From NCBI RefSeq assembly GCF_027257955.1, contig NZ_JANZNQ010000004.1:186001-250000 (forward strand): a stretch of 64,000 bases of DNA. The letters run 5' to 3'. The notes beneath the pieces are model-generated. The model was not told where the DNA came from. It saw only the letters and a program-made list of their open reading frames with translations, and made no database searches. Shown piece after piece: positions 53,314-62,468 of the stretch. The DNA is from Zhongshania aquatica (GTDB lineage Bacteria > Pseudomonadota > Gammaproteobacteria > Pseudomonadales > Spongiibacteraceae). The translations under genes were made by a program, and so were the position numbers. Positions within the stretch are counted from its first letter, which is position 1. Every line of letters begins with the position of its first letter.

Positions 53314-53597
53314 AGTTTTAGCAATGCACTCATTTTTATAGATCCCTTAGTCGGCGGGGCAATACTGAATAAATTTTACGGTATGCGATTTCAGTACATT
53401 AGCAGAGAATCGCGCCGCGACCTTATTCTTGGCTGTATCGGCCTACGGCGACAATTCCTTGAATAGCCATTCTTTACGTAAATATTGGGAGAATAGGTTT
53501 TTATTGTTTTTAAAAATAAATTTCCCCCTCGACTCCTGAATGGGAATGAGAGGGAAAATCACCTGCGAAACTATAAACCGATGCTGGAGTAAAGAGG

Positions 53598-54827
53598 CTA
53601 GTCAGCCGCGCGAATATTATTCAGTGCTGGGTCATTGGGTGTGTTTAACACACAGTAGGTTCCCGCTTCATTGTAGATCTGCGGAATACAGGCATTGCAG
53701 TTTGTGCAGCCTGACGCGGTCACTTCACCATTTTTTAATTTGTTTACTAGTGCGGCGTCGTGCAGCAGTACTCTCGCCATGACCACTGCATCAAAACCAT
53801 CTGCCATGGCCTGTTCTATGTTTTCCATAGATTTAATCCCTCCCAGATAGGCGAGGGGCATGTTTACCGCCGCTCTGACTTTTTGCGAGTAATCTCGAAA
53901 ATACATCTCTTTGAATTTCAGGTCTTTGGGTGTTCCCATTGCGGCGGCTTTCATTAACAACCTTTGCAAAGGTTTGTATTTAAATACCTCTGCAAAGGCT
54001 TCTTGATTCATGGGGCTACCAAACATAAACCACGTGGATTCCACATTGCGGCCGCCAGAAAGCACTAGCAAATCCGCGCCCGCCTCCTCCAGTACCTTCG
54101 CTGTAACCGCTGCGTCTTCAGCGTTAGAGCCTCGTCTTACTCCGTCGGCGACATTGATTTTGGCGATAACCGCGAGTTTCTCACCTACAGCTTGTTTAAC
54201 AGCGCTAAGCACGCGGGCAGGAAAGCGCGCGCGATTCTCGGCATTGCCGCCGTACTCGTCACTGCGCTTATTACTTAGCGGTGAAATAAACTGGTTGAGC
54301 AGATAGCCGTGTCCCATGTGAATTTCCACCGCATCAAAGCCAGCACGCTCGGCGAACTTTGCACCCTCTGCAAATTCATTGATCACTCGGCTCATATCGT
54401 CTTCGTTCATGGCCCGCTGCCAGATATTACCGTGGAATAGGCCTGCGACATTTAATCCGCTAGACGCGCTGATAGTGGGCCGAGGAATCCAGATACTGGT
54501 AACAAACGAGCCGCCGTGGGTGATTTGCAAAGACGCTTTACCGCCCTCCGCGTGTATGGCATTAGTGATCGCCTTTAGGTCAGGTATCACCTCGTCACGC
54601 AGCCAAAGTTGGTCAGGGAGTGTGCGGCCAATCTTGGCTACTGCAGCGTAGGCTAAGGTCGTTAAGCCCACGCCACCCGCTGCCAGTTCGCGATGGTGTT
54701 TGAGCAAGGCTTTGGTGGGGAAGCCCTTGCGGTACATATTTTCATTGGCGCCAGATTTGATAAAGCGGTTCGCTAACGTTATCGGCCCGATAGTAAGAGG
54801 GCTAAACGCAGATGGAGAAGTTGGCAT
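53598..54827 (-). CDS. NADH:flavin oxidoreductase with C-terminal Fe-S cysteines
   Basis: 409 residues. The OYE-like barrel has LTIGPITLANRFIKSGANENM, ASLQITHGGSF, GFDAVEIHMGHGYLLNQFISPLSNKRSDEYGGNAENRARF and DAVVMARVLLHD. After the barrel, CTNCNACIP and a later YC (GTYCVLN) supply the cysteines expected for a [4Fe-4S] cluster, as in 2,4-dienoyl-CoA reductase and trimethylamine dehydrogenase, but the second flavin/NADPH domain of those enzymes is missing. It is therefore a single-barrel Fe-S flavoprotein. Substrate unknown. It stands alone. Confidence 0.87.
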   Translation of the reverse strand: MPTSPSAFSPLTIGPITLANRFIKSGANENMYRKGFPTKALLKHHRELAAGGVGLTTLAYAAVAKIGRTLPDQLWLRDEVIPDLKAITNAIHAEGGKASLQITHGGSFVTSIWIPRPTISASSGLNVAGLFHGNIWQRAMNEDDMSRVINEFAEGAKFAERAGFDAVEIHMGHGYLLNQFISPLSNKRSDEYGGNAENRARFPARVLSAVKQAVGEKLAVIAKINVADGVRRGSNAEDAAVTAKVLEEAGADLLVLSGGRNVESTWFMFGSPMNQEAFAEVFKYKPLQRLLMKAAAMGTPKDLKFKEMYFRDYSQKVRAAVNMPLAYLGGIKSMENIEQAMADGFDAVVMARVLLHDAALVNKLKNGEVTASGCTNCNACIPQIYNEAGTYCVLNTPNDPALNNIRAAD

Positions 54828-55169
54828 AGTGACGCTCGTTGGTGTTGTTATGTTTTGTAGTGATTGACATTAGCATTGTGCTAAACAGCGCCAAGGTTTT
54901 AATGGCCTGCAATTTAAAATTAACTACGTGCAGGATAGTCGCAATGACTACGTTAGTGATCATCTATATGGAGGAGGGGGGAGGAATAAAAAAGGAACTT
55001 AGATCTTAGGCTTCTTAGATATTACTAGGCTATATGATCTAAAATTTGGGAACAATCGATCAAATCCCATTGCGATCGAATAAGATATAAAGAGTTATTC
55101 ATCACGTCGCTGGCTCAATTGTATTACTCTATATTTTAAAAGACCTTTAAGTATCTGTGAGGCTCATAC
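54828..55169. other. Intergenic region, 342 bases, no gene seen
   Basis: Divergent spacer between the flavin oxidoreductase and the cupin gene. It contains a purine run (about 54968-55000) and AT-rich sequence. I see no clear operator or hairpin. Confidence 0.5.
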
Positions 55170-55838
55170 ATGACCACCTACATTCATGCTGATTTTAGTC
55201 AGCGCGTCGTCATCCGGCCAGACGACTATATCTGGGTCGATTCCCCGATGCCAGGAGTTGAACGCATGATGCTCGACAGAATCGGGGATGAAGTCGCTAG
55301 AGCCACGTCAATTGTGAGGTATGCGCCAAATAGCGAATTCTCACCACACCTACATTCGGGAGGCGAAGAGTTTTTTGTCCTAGACGGCGTGTTTTCAGAT
55401 GAGCATCAGGACTATCCCAAAGGCAGCTATGTGCGTAACCCTATCGGTACGTCACACAAACCCCGCATTGGAAATGATGGCGCAACTATTTTCGTCAAAC
55501 TACACCAGTTCAGTAAAGCCGATACCGAGCAGAAAGTGATTGATACGCATGCAGAACCGTGGCGGCAAGGCCTCGTTGATGGGCTAACCGTTATGTCGCT
55601 GCATGAGTTTGAAGGCGAGCATGTGGCCCTAGTGAAGTGGGCGCCCAATACTCAATTCAGCACTCATCAACATTGGGGTGGCGAAGAGATATTTGTTTTA
55701 GAGGGCACCTTTCATGACGAGCACGGCGCTTACCCAAAAGGTACTTGGTTACGCAGCCCGCACCTGAGTCGGCATACACCATTTACAAAAGAAGACGGCG
55801 CACTTATTTATGTCAAGGTCGGGCATTTGAATCCTTAG
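55170..55838 (+). CDS. Double-cupin protein, ChrR-like cupin domain
   Basis: 222 residues. Two cupin units are visible: FSPHLHSGGEEFFVLDG at about 50-66 with its partner YPKGSYVRNP, and FSTHQHWGGEEIFVLEG at about 158-175 with YPKGTWLRSP. The His/Glu metal ligands (HxH...E) are kept in both. The sequence resembles the cupin half of ChrR anti-sigma proteins, but the zinc-binding N-terminal anti-sigma domain is absent, so an enzyme or metal-sensing role is more likely than sigma control. It stands alone. Confidence 0.85.
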   Translation: MTTYIHADFSQRVVIRPDDYIWVDSPMPGVERMMLDRIGDEVARATSIVRYAPNSEFSPHLHSGGEEFFVLDGVFSDEHQDYPKGSYVRNPIGTSHKPRIGNDGATIFVKLHQFSKADTEQKVIDTHAEPWRQGLVDGLTVMSLHEFEGEHVALVKWAPNTQFSTHQHWGGEEIFVLEGTFHDEHGAYPKGTWLRSPHLSRHTPFTKEDGALIYVKVGHLNP

Positions 55839-55972
55839 CAATATTAAGCCGATGCTGATATCAACTGCAATGGATGGGGTTGGCGTAGTGTTTGTGCCGC
55901 GTCTAGATGTAGGCTTTATACTCGGGCACGGCTCGCCTAGTTTTGAGCAGGCAGCAATGGCGTGATATGGAG

Positions 55973-56402
55973 TTAAACACCCGCTAAATTGACGGTGCTA
56001 GGCTGTGGCTTAATCAGTTGCGCACGGAAGTCATCGGGTATAGCAATTTTCTGATGATCATTCGCCGTCACCATTACATACACGATTTTTGCGCTGGCGA
56101 TTTCTAGTTGTGTTTCAGCATCGCAAAACCGCAAGTGAATTGTATATGATGTCCTTCCCAAGCTGATGTTTGTAATGCAGATGGCTACCACGTCGTCGAA
56201 GGAGCAACCACTCTATTAATAAAGACACGACCTGACTATCAAGACCCATATCAAGCATATTTTGGTAGCTGCCAAATGCTTGCCGATAAAACTCAGTTAC
56301 CGCAACGTCGACGTATTCGCCGTAGCGAGCATTAAACATAACGCCTTGGGTATCACAGTCGGAATAGCGAATTCTAACCAGTACTTTAAATGGATCTAGC
56401 AA
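55973..56402 (-). pseudogene. Acyl-CoA thioesterase (4-hydroxybenzoyl-CoA type), frameshifted
   Basis: Two minus-strand frames together give one hot-dog thioesterase of about 140 residues. The first (from 56402) has VRIRYSDCDTQGVMFNARYGEYVDVAVTEFYRQ, the catalytic Asp region of the YbgC/4HBT family, to LLIEW. The second continues with SFDDVVAICITNISLGRTSYTIHL to 55973. The join lies near 56197-56212 and needs a one-base shift. Either the gene is decayed or there is an assembly error. If intact it would hydrolyse acyl-CoA thioesters. Confidence 0.8.
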
Positions 56403-56476
56403 GGGAACCTCTTGGGGAATTCAATTCATTTTTTATCTTAAGCTATTATTACAGGCGTCTTCTGTCGCCACTAGAT

Positions 56477-56540
56477 TGGCTTATCTGGTCTAAGCCACGC
56501 ATAGTACTTGCGGGCCAGATCAAAAATAAAAGATCTGGCC
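56477..56540 (-). terminator. Two adjacent hairpins downstream of the BlaI-M56-TonB genes
   Basis: GGCCAGATC (56513-56521) and GATCTGGCC (56532-56540) form a perfect nine-pair stem with an A/T-only loop. Next to it TGGCTTA and TAAGCCA (56477-56497) form a seven-pair stem. The loop of the second holds TCTGGTC, which with the preceding A could pair with GGCCAGAT of the first, giving alternative folds. They lie 60-120 bases after tonB on the minus strand. No T-run, so the terminator role is uncertain. Confidence 0.45.
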
Positions 56541-56599
56541 TTAGTAGTTCATATTAAGTGTTGCCATATTAATCGCAGCTTACTTAGCTGCGTAGCCAT

Positions 56600-57247
56600 T
56601 TAGTTACTAAGATCAAATCGAATTCGAGTCTGTTGATTGAATTGTGTCACAGGATAGCCATCGATTTGTTTGGGACGATACTTCCATCTCGCTAGTGCGC
56701 GCATAGCCGCTTTGTCAAAGGCACCCTCTGGTTCTGATTCGGTTACTCGTATATTCGTGGGTGATCCTGTGGGGGCAATATCAAACATTAAATCCACATA
56801 ACCCTCAACGCCTCGTACTGCCATTCTGTTTGGGTAGTCTGGTGCTATCCTGACTATAGGAATCGCGGTGGAATCCGTCGGTCCTGAATGGTCGATGTTT
56901 ATTTTATCGCTCATTCTCGGCGGTGTTAGATCTATTTTTAAGTTGGCGTTATTCGCAATAGATTGAGTCATCGGCGGCATTTCTGGTGGTGGCTCAACGG
57001 GCTCGGGACGCACAAACGGCGGAGGTAGTACTTCCGGTGGCCTAGGCGGGTCCATAACAACCGTGCTTATTTTATGATTGCCGGACTCGGGTGGCGCGAT
57101 TAAATCGGTATGTATTAGTTGCTCCATCAACATCAGTATTAAGAGCGTAACTGTTAGCGCACCAAGTAAAAGGCAGGGTATGCGATATAACTGGTGGGCT
57201 GGCGAAAACGGTTTATTGCTTACTTCATTTGTGATTAATGTGCTCAT
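56600..57247 (-). CDS. TonB family energy transducer linked to a BlaR1-like sensor
   Basis: 215 residues. There is a membrane anchor at about 25-45, a proline-rich linker (PPRPPEVLPPPFVRPEPVEPPPE region) and a C-terminal TonB domain with APDYPNRMAVRGVEGYVDLMF and ALARWKYRPKQIDGYPV. No ExbB/ExbD gene is adjacent, so it either borrows the TonB2 motor encoded at 305-2642 or does something else. The upstream genes encode an M56 peptidase and a BlaI repressor in the same direction. M56-TonB pairs are common in gammaproteobacteria, though their job is not known. Confidence 0.9.
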   Translation of the reverse strand: MSTLITNEVSNKPFSPAHQLYRIPCLLLGALTVTLLILMLMEQLIHTDLIAPPESGNHKISTVVMDPPRPPEVLPPPFVRPEPVEPPPEMPPMTQSIANNANLKIDLTPPRMSDKINIDHSGPTDSTAIPIVRIAPDYPNRMAVRGVEGYVDLMFDIAPTGSPTNIRVTESEPEGAFDKAAMRALARWKYRPKQIDGYPVTQFNQQTRIRFDLSN

Positions 57248-57357
57248 GATTCGACTCCAATAGTGTTTTTAACACGCAGATGCATGCCTCAGCGTCCTGT
57301 TTTGGAAACCGATAGGAATTTAAGAAATGTGAGTGCTTTGACTTATTTCAGAGCTGA

Positions 57358-58473
57358 TTAAGGCGGTGCAGTGGCAGGTGGATATCGTGGTGCGCGGTCG
57401 ACTTTAGGCGGGGCGGTTGGACGTTCAATGGTTTTTTCTTCTAAAGGCGCAGCAAGTTTCTTTAATAGTGCCGCTCCGGGTTCAGCGATCTCGACGGTTC
57501 GAGAGTGTCGCCATGCGGCGTCACCAAACTGAGGTGTATGTGTGATTTGTAAGGTGGTGAATTGAATCGTCGCCAGCGGCAACGATATTACAAGCGCAAG
57601 TAAAACCCACATTAAAAATGTCGGTTTCGGCTTATCTGATTCTCCTTGTCGTGGGTTAAGAATATTTCGTAAACGATATTCGAGACTAGATGTCGGAGCT
57701 AAGGCAACCCCGGCAGTGCTGCGAGCGCCTCTTGCCTGACAGAGCAACCATGCCGCGTATTCGGCTGGTGCTGCACCTGCTTGCAAGGCGCGTTGATCTG
57801 CGGCAACTTCTGCTTCTTGGCACATGCTTCTATAAAGTTGCCAGACCACGGGGATGGGCCAGAAAAACAGACAGCTCAAGCGACCTAGCTGTTGGGTAAG
57901 CCAATCGTGATTTTCAATGTGACTTATCTCATGTTGTAGCGCCCAGCGAATATGCGCGTCAGACCAATTAAGGGCTTTTTGCGGCAAGGCGATGACCGGC
58001 CAAACGCTCCCCCATGTCATTGGCCCTGTGATGTGACTATGACAGCGCAGGCGAATACGCCGCTGAGTCAACTCGTGTAAGTGACTATGCCAGCGGGCGC
58101 TGGTTACCGATGTTGCGTGGTAATGGCTGTAAAGCAATTTGAAAAGACTGATCAGCCAGTAGCTAAGCAATATGCATACGCCGACGAGGTATCCTTTCAT
58201 TAGCAGAGAAATTAAGGGGCTTACGGCCTGCTGCCCTGAGCGAGGTGAAAGCGTAATCGGGTCGAGAATAATGGTCTGTGGAAGTACCGGTAAAAACAGT
58301 GGGTCTAGCCAAGGGCTTATTAATAGACTGAGCAGCGCTGCAGTAAGTAACGCGAAACTCAAGCGCTGAAGTATTCTTGATGGGCGGTAGCGCCACAGCT
58401 CAAGTAGCTCTCGGCCTAGCAATAACAGCAACGTTGTTTCAAATAACGAAGATATTAACTGGCCGCTGAGCAT
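57358..58473 (-). CDS. M56 family (BlaR1-like) membrane metallopeptidase
   Basis: 371 residues. Four membrane helices are expected (about 10-25, 38-55, 90-110 and 280-300). The zinc site His181-Glu182-Ile-Ser-His185 lies in LQHEISHIENHDWL, with a downstream Glu in CQEAEVAADQRAL. There is no penicillin-binding sensor domain after the last helix, only a Pro-rich tail of about 60 residues, so it is not a beta-lactam sensor of the BlaR1 type. The likely role is to cleave or inactivate the BlaI-type repressor encoded 10 bases upstream. Confidence 0.9.
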   Translation of the reverse strand: MLSGQLISSLFETTLLLLLGRELLELWRYRPSRILQRLSFALLTAALLSLLISPWLDPLFLPVLPQTIILDPITLSPRSGQQAVSPLISLLMKGYLVGVCILLSYWLISLFKLLYSHYHATSVTSARWHSHLHELTQRRIRLRCHSHITGPMTWGSVWPVIALPQKALNWSDAHIRWALQHEISHIENHDWLTQQLGRLSCLFFWPIPVVWQLYRSMCQEAEVAADQRALQAGAAPAEYAAWLLCQARGARSTAGVALAPTSSLEYRLRNILNPRQGESDKPKPTFLMWVLLALVISLPLATIQFTTLQITHTPQFGDAAWRHSRTVEIAEPGAALLKKLAAPLEEKTIERPTAPPKVDRAPRYPPATAPP

Positions 58474-58483
58474 GGCTGCTCTC

Positions 58484-58852
58484 CTAATCCCGTTTACGTG
58501 CTTGATCGATCAGGCGCTGGAGCTTTTCGAGCTCATCCGGTTTAAGCTCTTCTTGTTCCAGCAAGGCGGTAGCCGCATTAAAACCTGAGCCGCCAAAAAA
58601 GGTGCTAACCAGACGTTTTAAGGCTGAACCCCGCGCTTGTTGCAGGGGCTTGGCAGGATGGTAGAGCAGGCGCTGCCCTTCTTGAATAGATATTACCTCA
58701 CCCTTTTCCACGAGGCGTGCCAGCAGGGCGCGCACGGCAGAATATCCCGGTGCCTCTGGTAGCGCGTCCTGAACATCTCGTGCACTGATCCTGCCTTGCT
58801 CATAAAGCGCATCCATAATCTGGCGTTCGCGGCGACTTAGTTTCTCTGCCAT
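58484..58852 (-). CDS. BlaI/MecI family transcriptional repressor
   Basis: 122 residues. The winged helix has LSRRERQIMDALYEQGRISARDVQDALP and YSAVRALLARLVEKGEV, followed by the C-terminal dimerisation helices where BlaI proteins are cleaved. GGAG lies before the ATG. The gene is the first of a three-gene operon with the M56 peptidase and tonB, and palindromes over its promoter are probable binding sites. Confidence 0.92.
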   Translation of the reverse strand: MAEKLSRRERQIMDALYEQGRISARDVQDALPEAPGYSAVRALLARLVEKGEVISIQEGQRLLYHPAKPLQQARGSALKRLVSTFFGGSGFNAATALLEQEELKPDELEKLQRLIDQARKRD

Positions 58853-58869
58853 ATTGTTACTCCGTGAGA

Positions 58870-58922
58870 TGCTAAAAATGCAGCATGTGCTAAAAATTTA
58901 GCATTAACTGAAAATAAGTCAA
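58870..58922 (-). promoter_or_regulatory. blaI promoter with two operator-like palindromes
   Basis: On the minus strand TTGACT (58922-58917) and TAAATT (58900-58895) are 16 bases apart. TGCTAAA-AA-TTTAGCA (58888-58903) covers the -10 box. A second weaker copy, with TGCT and AGCA ends, lies at 58870-58885 between promoter and start codon. The two centres are 18 bases apart. This fits autorepression by the BlaI protein. Confidence 0.7.
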
Positions 58923-59256
58923 GCAGAAGTATTTAATTGCTAGGTCGGTGGCGAGGCTGCTTAGGCAAACGCAGATACTCTGCACCGTATTTGCTACTTA
59001 GCTAGCAAGAGGGTATTGGTGGATAGCGAGGCCTTGTGAATCATATATCAAAGGCTTGATCCAAATGGCCCCAGAAGACCCTTAGCACATCGAGGAATCG
59101 CTCCGTAGTAGGTGTAATTACTGGTGCGCATTGTGCAGATAAATGAGACGTAGTTCCTAAGATGGTGAATTCAAAGAGATTATGATTTCTAGCGCCAATA
59201 ATTCATTACGTTAGATTTTTTTCGCTAAACCGCGACACACTCTTTGAAGCCAGTAT
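58904..59256. other. Divergent spacer upstream of the metalloprotease gene
   Basis: Apart from the blaI promoter on the left edge I see no gene and no clear promoter for the plus-strand gene. The ATG at 59257 has only a weak GAAG upstream. Confidence 0.45.
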
Positions 59257-62238
59257 ATGACGAATGTTACCCGCGCTTACCTGTTTATGATTTTGCTCAC
59301 CCTTGTTGCCTGCGGAGGGGGCGGCTCCGGCGGCAGTACCGATGATCAAGGCGCACCGCCGGATCGTGACAATGATGGTATTTATGACTCGGTGGATAAC
59401 TGTCCTGATGTCATCAACCCCTCGCAACAGGACGGTAATGCCAATGGAATAGGCGATGCTTGCGAGGGCGAAGCTCCGTTGGAAACCGTATTACGGACAG
59501 GGGACGTTTTTGCCGTCGCGGGCTACGATCCCAAGGCCGATTTGATCAATACCGCCATTGCTGAAAATAGTGCGCTTGAGGAACGTGCGGCAGATCTGGT
59601 CTCTGGCGTGTTTGGTAGTGGCGCCATTTCTTATCAGATTCCAAACCGCACAAGCTATGTGTCAGCGCCGAGCTACCGTCGCAAGGCGAATGGTCAGATT
59701 CCCCTGCTCTTGCAGAATGGAGGGCGCATACAGGCAATGGCGGGCGTCTATAAGCAACAGCATGCGCGCTATAGCTTGTTTGGTAGCAATCCCCCCTTAC
59801 TGTTCAGTCAGGGTCTCAACCAGAGTTTTGAATCAGCATTTCGTCGGCTAGTTGCTTGGCTATTGGGTGATACCGCGGGTGACGAATCGTCCTTGCAGTC
59901 ATCGCTTACCGTGTTGGTAGCGCGAACTCAAAATACGGCTGTGATTCAAGCCTGGTTCCAGGCTGCCTTGCCCAATTCTAGTGTCAACACGTGCAGTAAA
60001 ACCGCGGAGCTTAATACCTGTACCAGTGGTGTTGATTTGATTGTGTTGGGTAAGAATGGCGCGGAAGAAACGCTAGACAGCGATGTGTTGGCGTTAAAGC
60101 AGCAGCTGCAAGCGGGAGTGCCTGTGTTGTATTTGCATACCGGACAGGAACATGCGACTTCTGCTTCTAAAGCTTATTCAGCCATTTTTGGGGCTGACTT
60201 GCCGGGCCCTGGAAATTATTTTCTCAGCGAAGCGAACCGGAATAGCGAGTGGAATAATGCGGGGGAGTTAATCGCGGCACTTCAGGCCGATAGCGTGGGG
60301 ATCAACGCCGTACTTGCCCATGTGTTAAATGGAGACTTCTCCTTTGATCTGGCGGCAGGATTGTCGGGCGATACGGTAGATACGTCATCCGTCTCTGGCT
60401 TTGAGGATAACTTTGATCGGGGTGCATCGGCCCTGCGCACACTGATGCGGGCGATGGACAGTGATAAAGTCCGCATTTTTGATGAGGCCTTGGCGGATTA
60501 CCGCCGGGAGCGTGCTTACGCCCTGTTGGGTGATCGTTTGCGTCAAGATGTTGTGTTTCCAATGGATATCCTCGAAGCCGACCAGAATGATTTTTTCAGC
60601 AGTTACCTGGCCGATCATCTGGTTTATAACGAGCGTGATATTTCGGCTAGGCAACCGGACAGGGGATTTCAGGGCTCCAGCGATTACCTACAAGTGACGC
60701 CCAAGAATTATAGCGTCAGCATTCCAACGCGGTTTTACGGCCGCAAACCAACCGGGGCCTACGTGTTACCTGGGCAGGCGTTTTCGGTCACGCGCACAGA
60801 TAATAACAGTGATATTTCGGTGACGCTGTTCTGGAATATACAGTTTCCTGGCGCGGTATATGCGTTCCGCACCAGCGATTCGCGGGATCATTACAATATG
60901 CCCAAATACCTGCAGTCGGTATTCTATGAGCTGTCGCCAGGAGAAACATTGAATTTGAGTTCCTCCTACGGTGGGGTGGTTCACATCACTCACTCGAAAG
61001 TGGACCCAGCCGATCGCACTATTGACCTGAGCTTTGCCAATATCGGAACCCATCCCTTCTATAACGGCCCGGACACCGCCACGGATTTTTACGCGGGGAT
61101 GGCCTCGGGTGATTATGAATGGGCAGAGATAGTGACCCCGGAGACTTATGTGACATCGCCCTTGGCGCCATTACAAGACAGCCTCGATCAACTGACTGAT
61201 CGCATGGGCTGGGATGTCGATGACGTGGCGAGAGTCGCAAGCGACTATTACTACAATGAGATGTTTCGCCTGAGTGGCTATATCGGATTTGATATACCCC
61301 AGCGCTCTACCGCGATCGCGAATTTCTGCGCCAGCAAAGGTTGGGAGTGTGGTAATAGTGATATTCACGGTGTGGCGGGCAGTGTAGAAGGGAATATTCG
61401 GCAATACATTACCAACTGTGGCAGCTTTGGTGGGTGTAGTAATCAGCCCGTGACCTATACCTGGTCCTGGGATCCCCTGGGAGCAGGCCCAGTACATGAG
61501 CGCGGACATCACCTAGAGGGGAATAGTGGGGCGGACTATCACCGCTTTTCGCCACTGGATAATCACCAGCTCACCAATACTTGGCGGGCAGCGCTACCGT
61601 ATTTTTACTACCGCGATACCGGCGGCGCCTCGGGTGGGAATATCGGCGCATGTGGTGTAGAGCGCAACGAGCATAGGACTAACGGGCGACGCTATGACTT
61701 CCTGCAGGCGGCCCAAAACTCGGGTGATCCTGTCACCTATATGAATGACAATGTCTGGTCGACCGGCGAGGCCAGCGCGATGAACCGCGCTATCATTACC
61801 CAGCTTGCAGCGCACGCAGCGGATCAGGGTGGCTTCGCCGAAGGTTGGGATTACTTCCCGCTGGTGTTAACAATGGCTAGGGAGTTCAAAACCAAACTCG
61901 ATGAAGGCGAAGCCGCCTTTAACGCGGTGAAAGCAAAATACGGTTTTGGCCTCTACAGTCACGCAGAAGCCCAAGACCTTGTCAGTAGCCGCGATGGGAG
62001 GCGTTCCTGGTTTCTGATTGCCTATTCCCTGATTACCGGAAAAGATCAGCGCAATTACTTCACAATGTTGGGCTGGGACTATACCGCCAAGGCGGCGTCA
62101 CAAGTACAGGCGTTGCTGCTGTTGCCCGCCGCGAAGCAGTTCTATGCCTTTGACGATGTCTGCAGTATTGCCAATGCAGTCGCGGTGCCGGTAGACGGTG
62201 TCAGTACCTGGCCAGTGACGCGACCTACTGTATATTAA
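59257..62238 (+). CDS. ImpA/M60-like lipoprotein metalloprotease
   Basis: 993 residues. The lipobox LVAC (Cys about 19) predicts a lipoprotein. A single thrombospondin type-3 motif follows at about 36-69 (DRDNDGIYDSVDNCPDV and GNANGIGDACE). The long middle is unassigned, with Cys-containing loops. The zinc site His747-Glu-Arg-Gly-His751 (GPVHERGHHLEGN) agrees with the HExxH motif of the M60/ImpA group, which in Pseudomonas (IMPa) cleaves O-glycosylated mucin-like proteins. VVHITHSKVDP-like beta strands and the FAEGWDYFPLVLTMAREFKTKL region after the active site are also consistent. The natural target here is unknown. Confidence 0.82.
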   Translation: MTNVTRAYLFMILLTLVACGGGGSGGSTDDQGAPPDRDNDGIYDSVDNCPDVINPSQQDGNANGIGDACEGEAPLETVLRTGDVFAVAGYDPKADLINTAIAENSALEERAADLVSGVFGSGAISYQIPNRTSYVSAPSYRRKANGQIPLLLQNGGRIQAMAGVYKQQHARYSLFGSNPPLLFSQGLNQSFESAFRRLVAWLLGDTAGDESSLQSSLTVLVARTQNTAVIQAWFQAALPNSSVNTCSKTAELNTCTSGVDLIVLGKNGAEETLDSDVLALKQQLQAGVPVLYLHTGQEHATSASKAYSAIFGADLPGPGNYFLSEANRNSEWNNAGELIAALQADSVGINAVLAHVLNGDFSFDLAAGLSGDTVDTSSVSGFEDNFDRGASALRTLMRAMDSDKVRIFDEALADYRRERAYALLGDRLRQDVVFPMDILEADQNDFFSSYLADHLVYNERDISARQPDRGFQGSSDYLQVTPKNYSVSIPTRFYGRKPTGAYVLPGQAFSVTRTDNNSDISVTLFWNIQFPGAVYAFRTSDSRDHYNMPKYLQSVFYELSPGETLNLSSSYGGVVHITHSKVDPADRTIDLSFANIGTHPFYNGPDTATDFYAGMASGDYEWAEIVTPETYVTSPLAPLQDSLDQLTDRMGWDVDDVARVASDYYYNEMFRLSGYIGFDIPQRSTAIANFCASKGWECGNSDIHGVAGSVEGNIRQYITNCGSFGGCSNQPVTYTWSWDPLGAGPVHERGHHLEGNSGADYHRFSPLDNHQLTNTWRAALPYFYYRDTGGASGGNIGACGVERNEHRTNGRRYDFLQAAQNSGDPVTYMNDNVWSTGEASAMNRAIITQLAAHAADQGGFAEGWDYFPLVLTMAREFKTKLDEGEAAFNAVKAKYGFGLYSHAEAQDLVSSRDGRRSWFLIAYSLITGKDQRNYFTMLGWDYTAKAASQVQALLLLPAAKQFYAFDDVCSIANAVAVPVDGVSTWPVTRPTVY

Positions 62239-62468
62239 GATTTGTGGCGTGGTCGCGGGTGAGGGCGAGCAGTGGTCTTTTGCGGTGTAGATTTACATCC
62301 CATTGGTTTGACTCCATTAGTTGTTACTTGCTAACTGCGACTATCATATATTTTGCGCCTCCTCGATTTGGCGTTGCTATGAGTGTTATAGCTAAATATT
62401 GCAGCCTGAAATGAGGCTGAAAGCCTAATTCTCTGTATAAAATCCAATTGAAGATTTTTGGTCGTTTG

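Noticed and set aside
57358-58852. Beta-lactamase regulatory system
   Set aside because: The M56 protein lacks a penicillin-binding domain and no beta-lactamase gene is present. The third gene is tonB.
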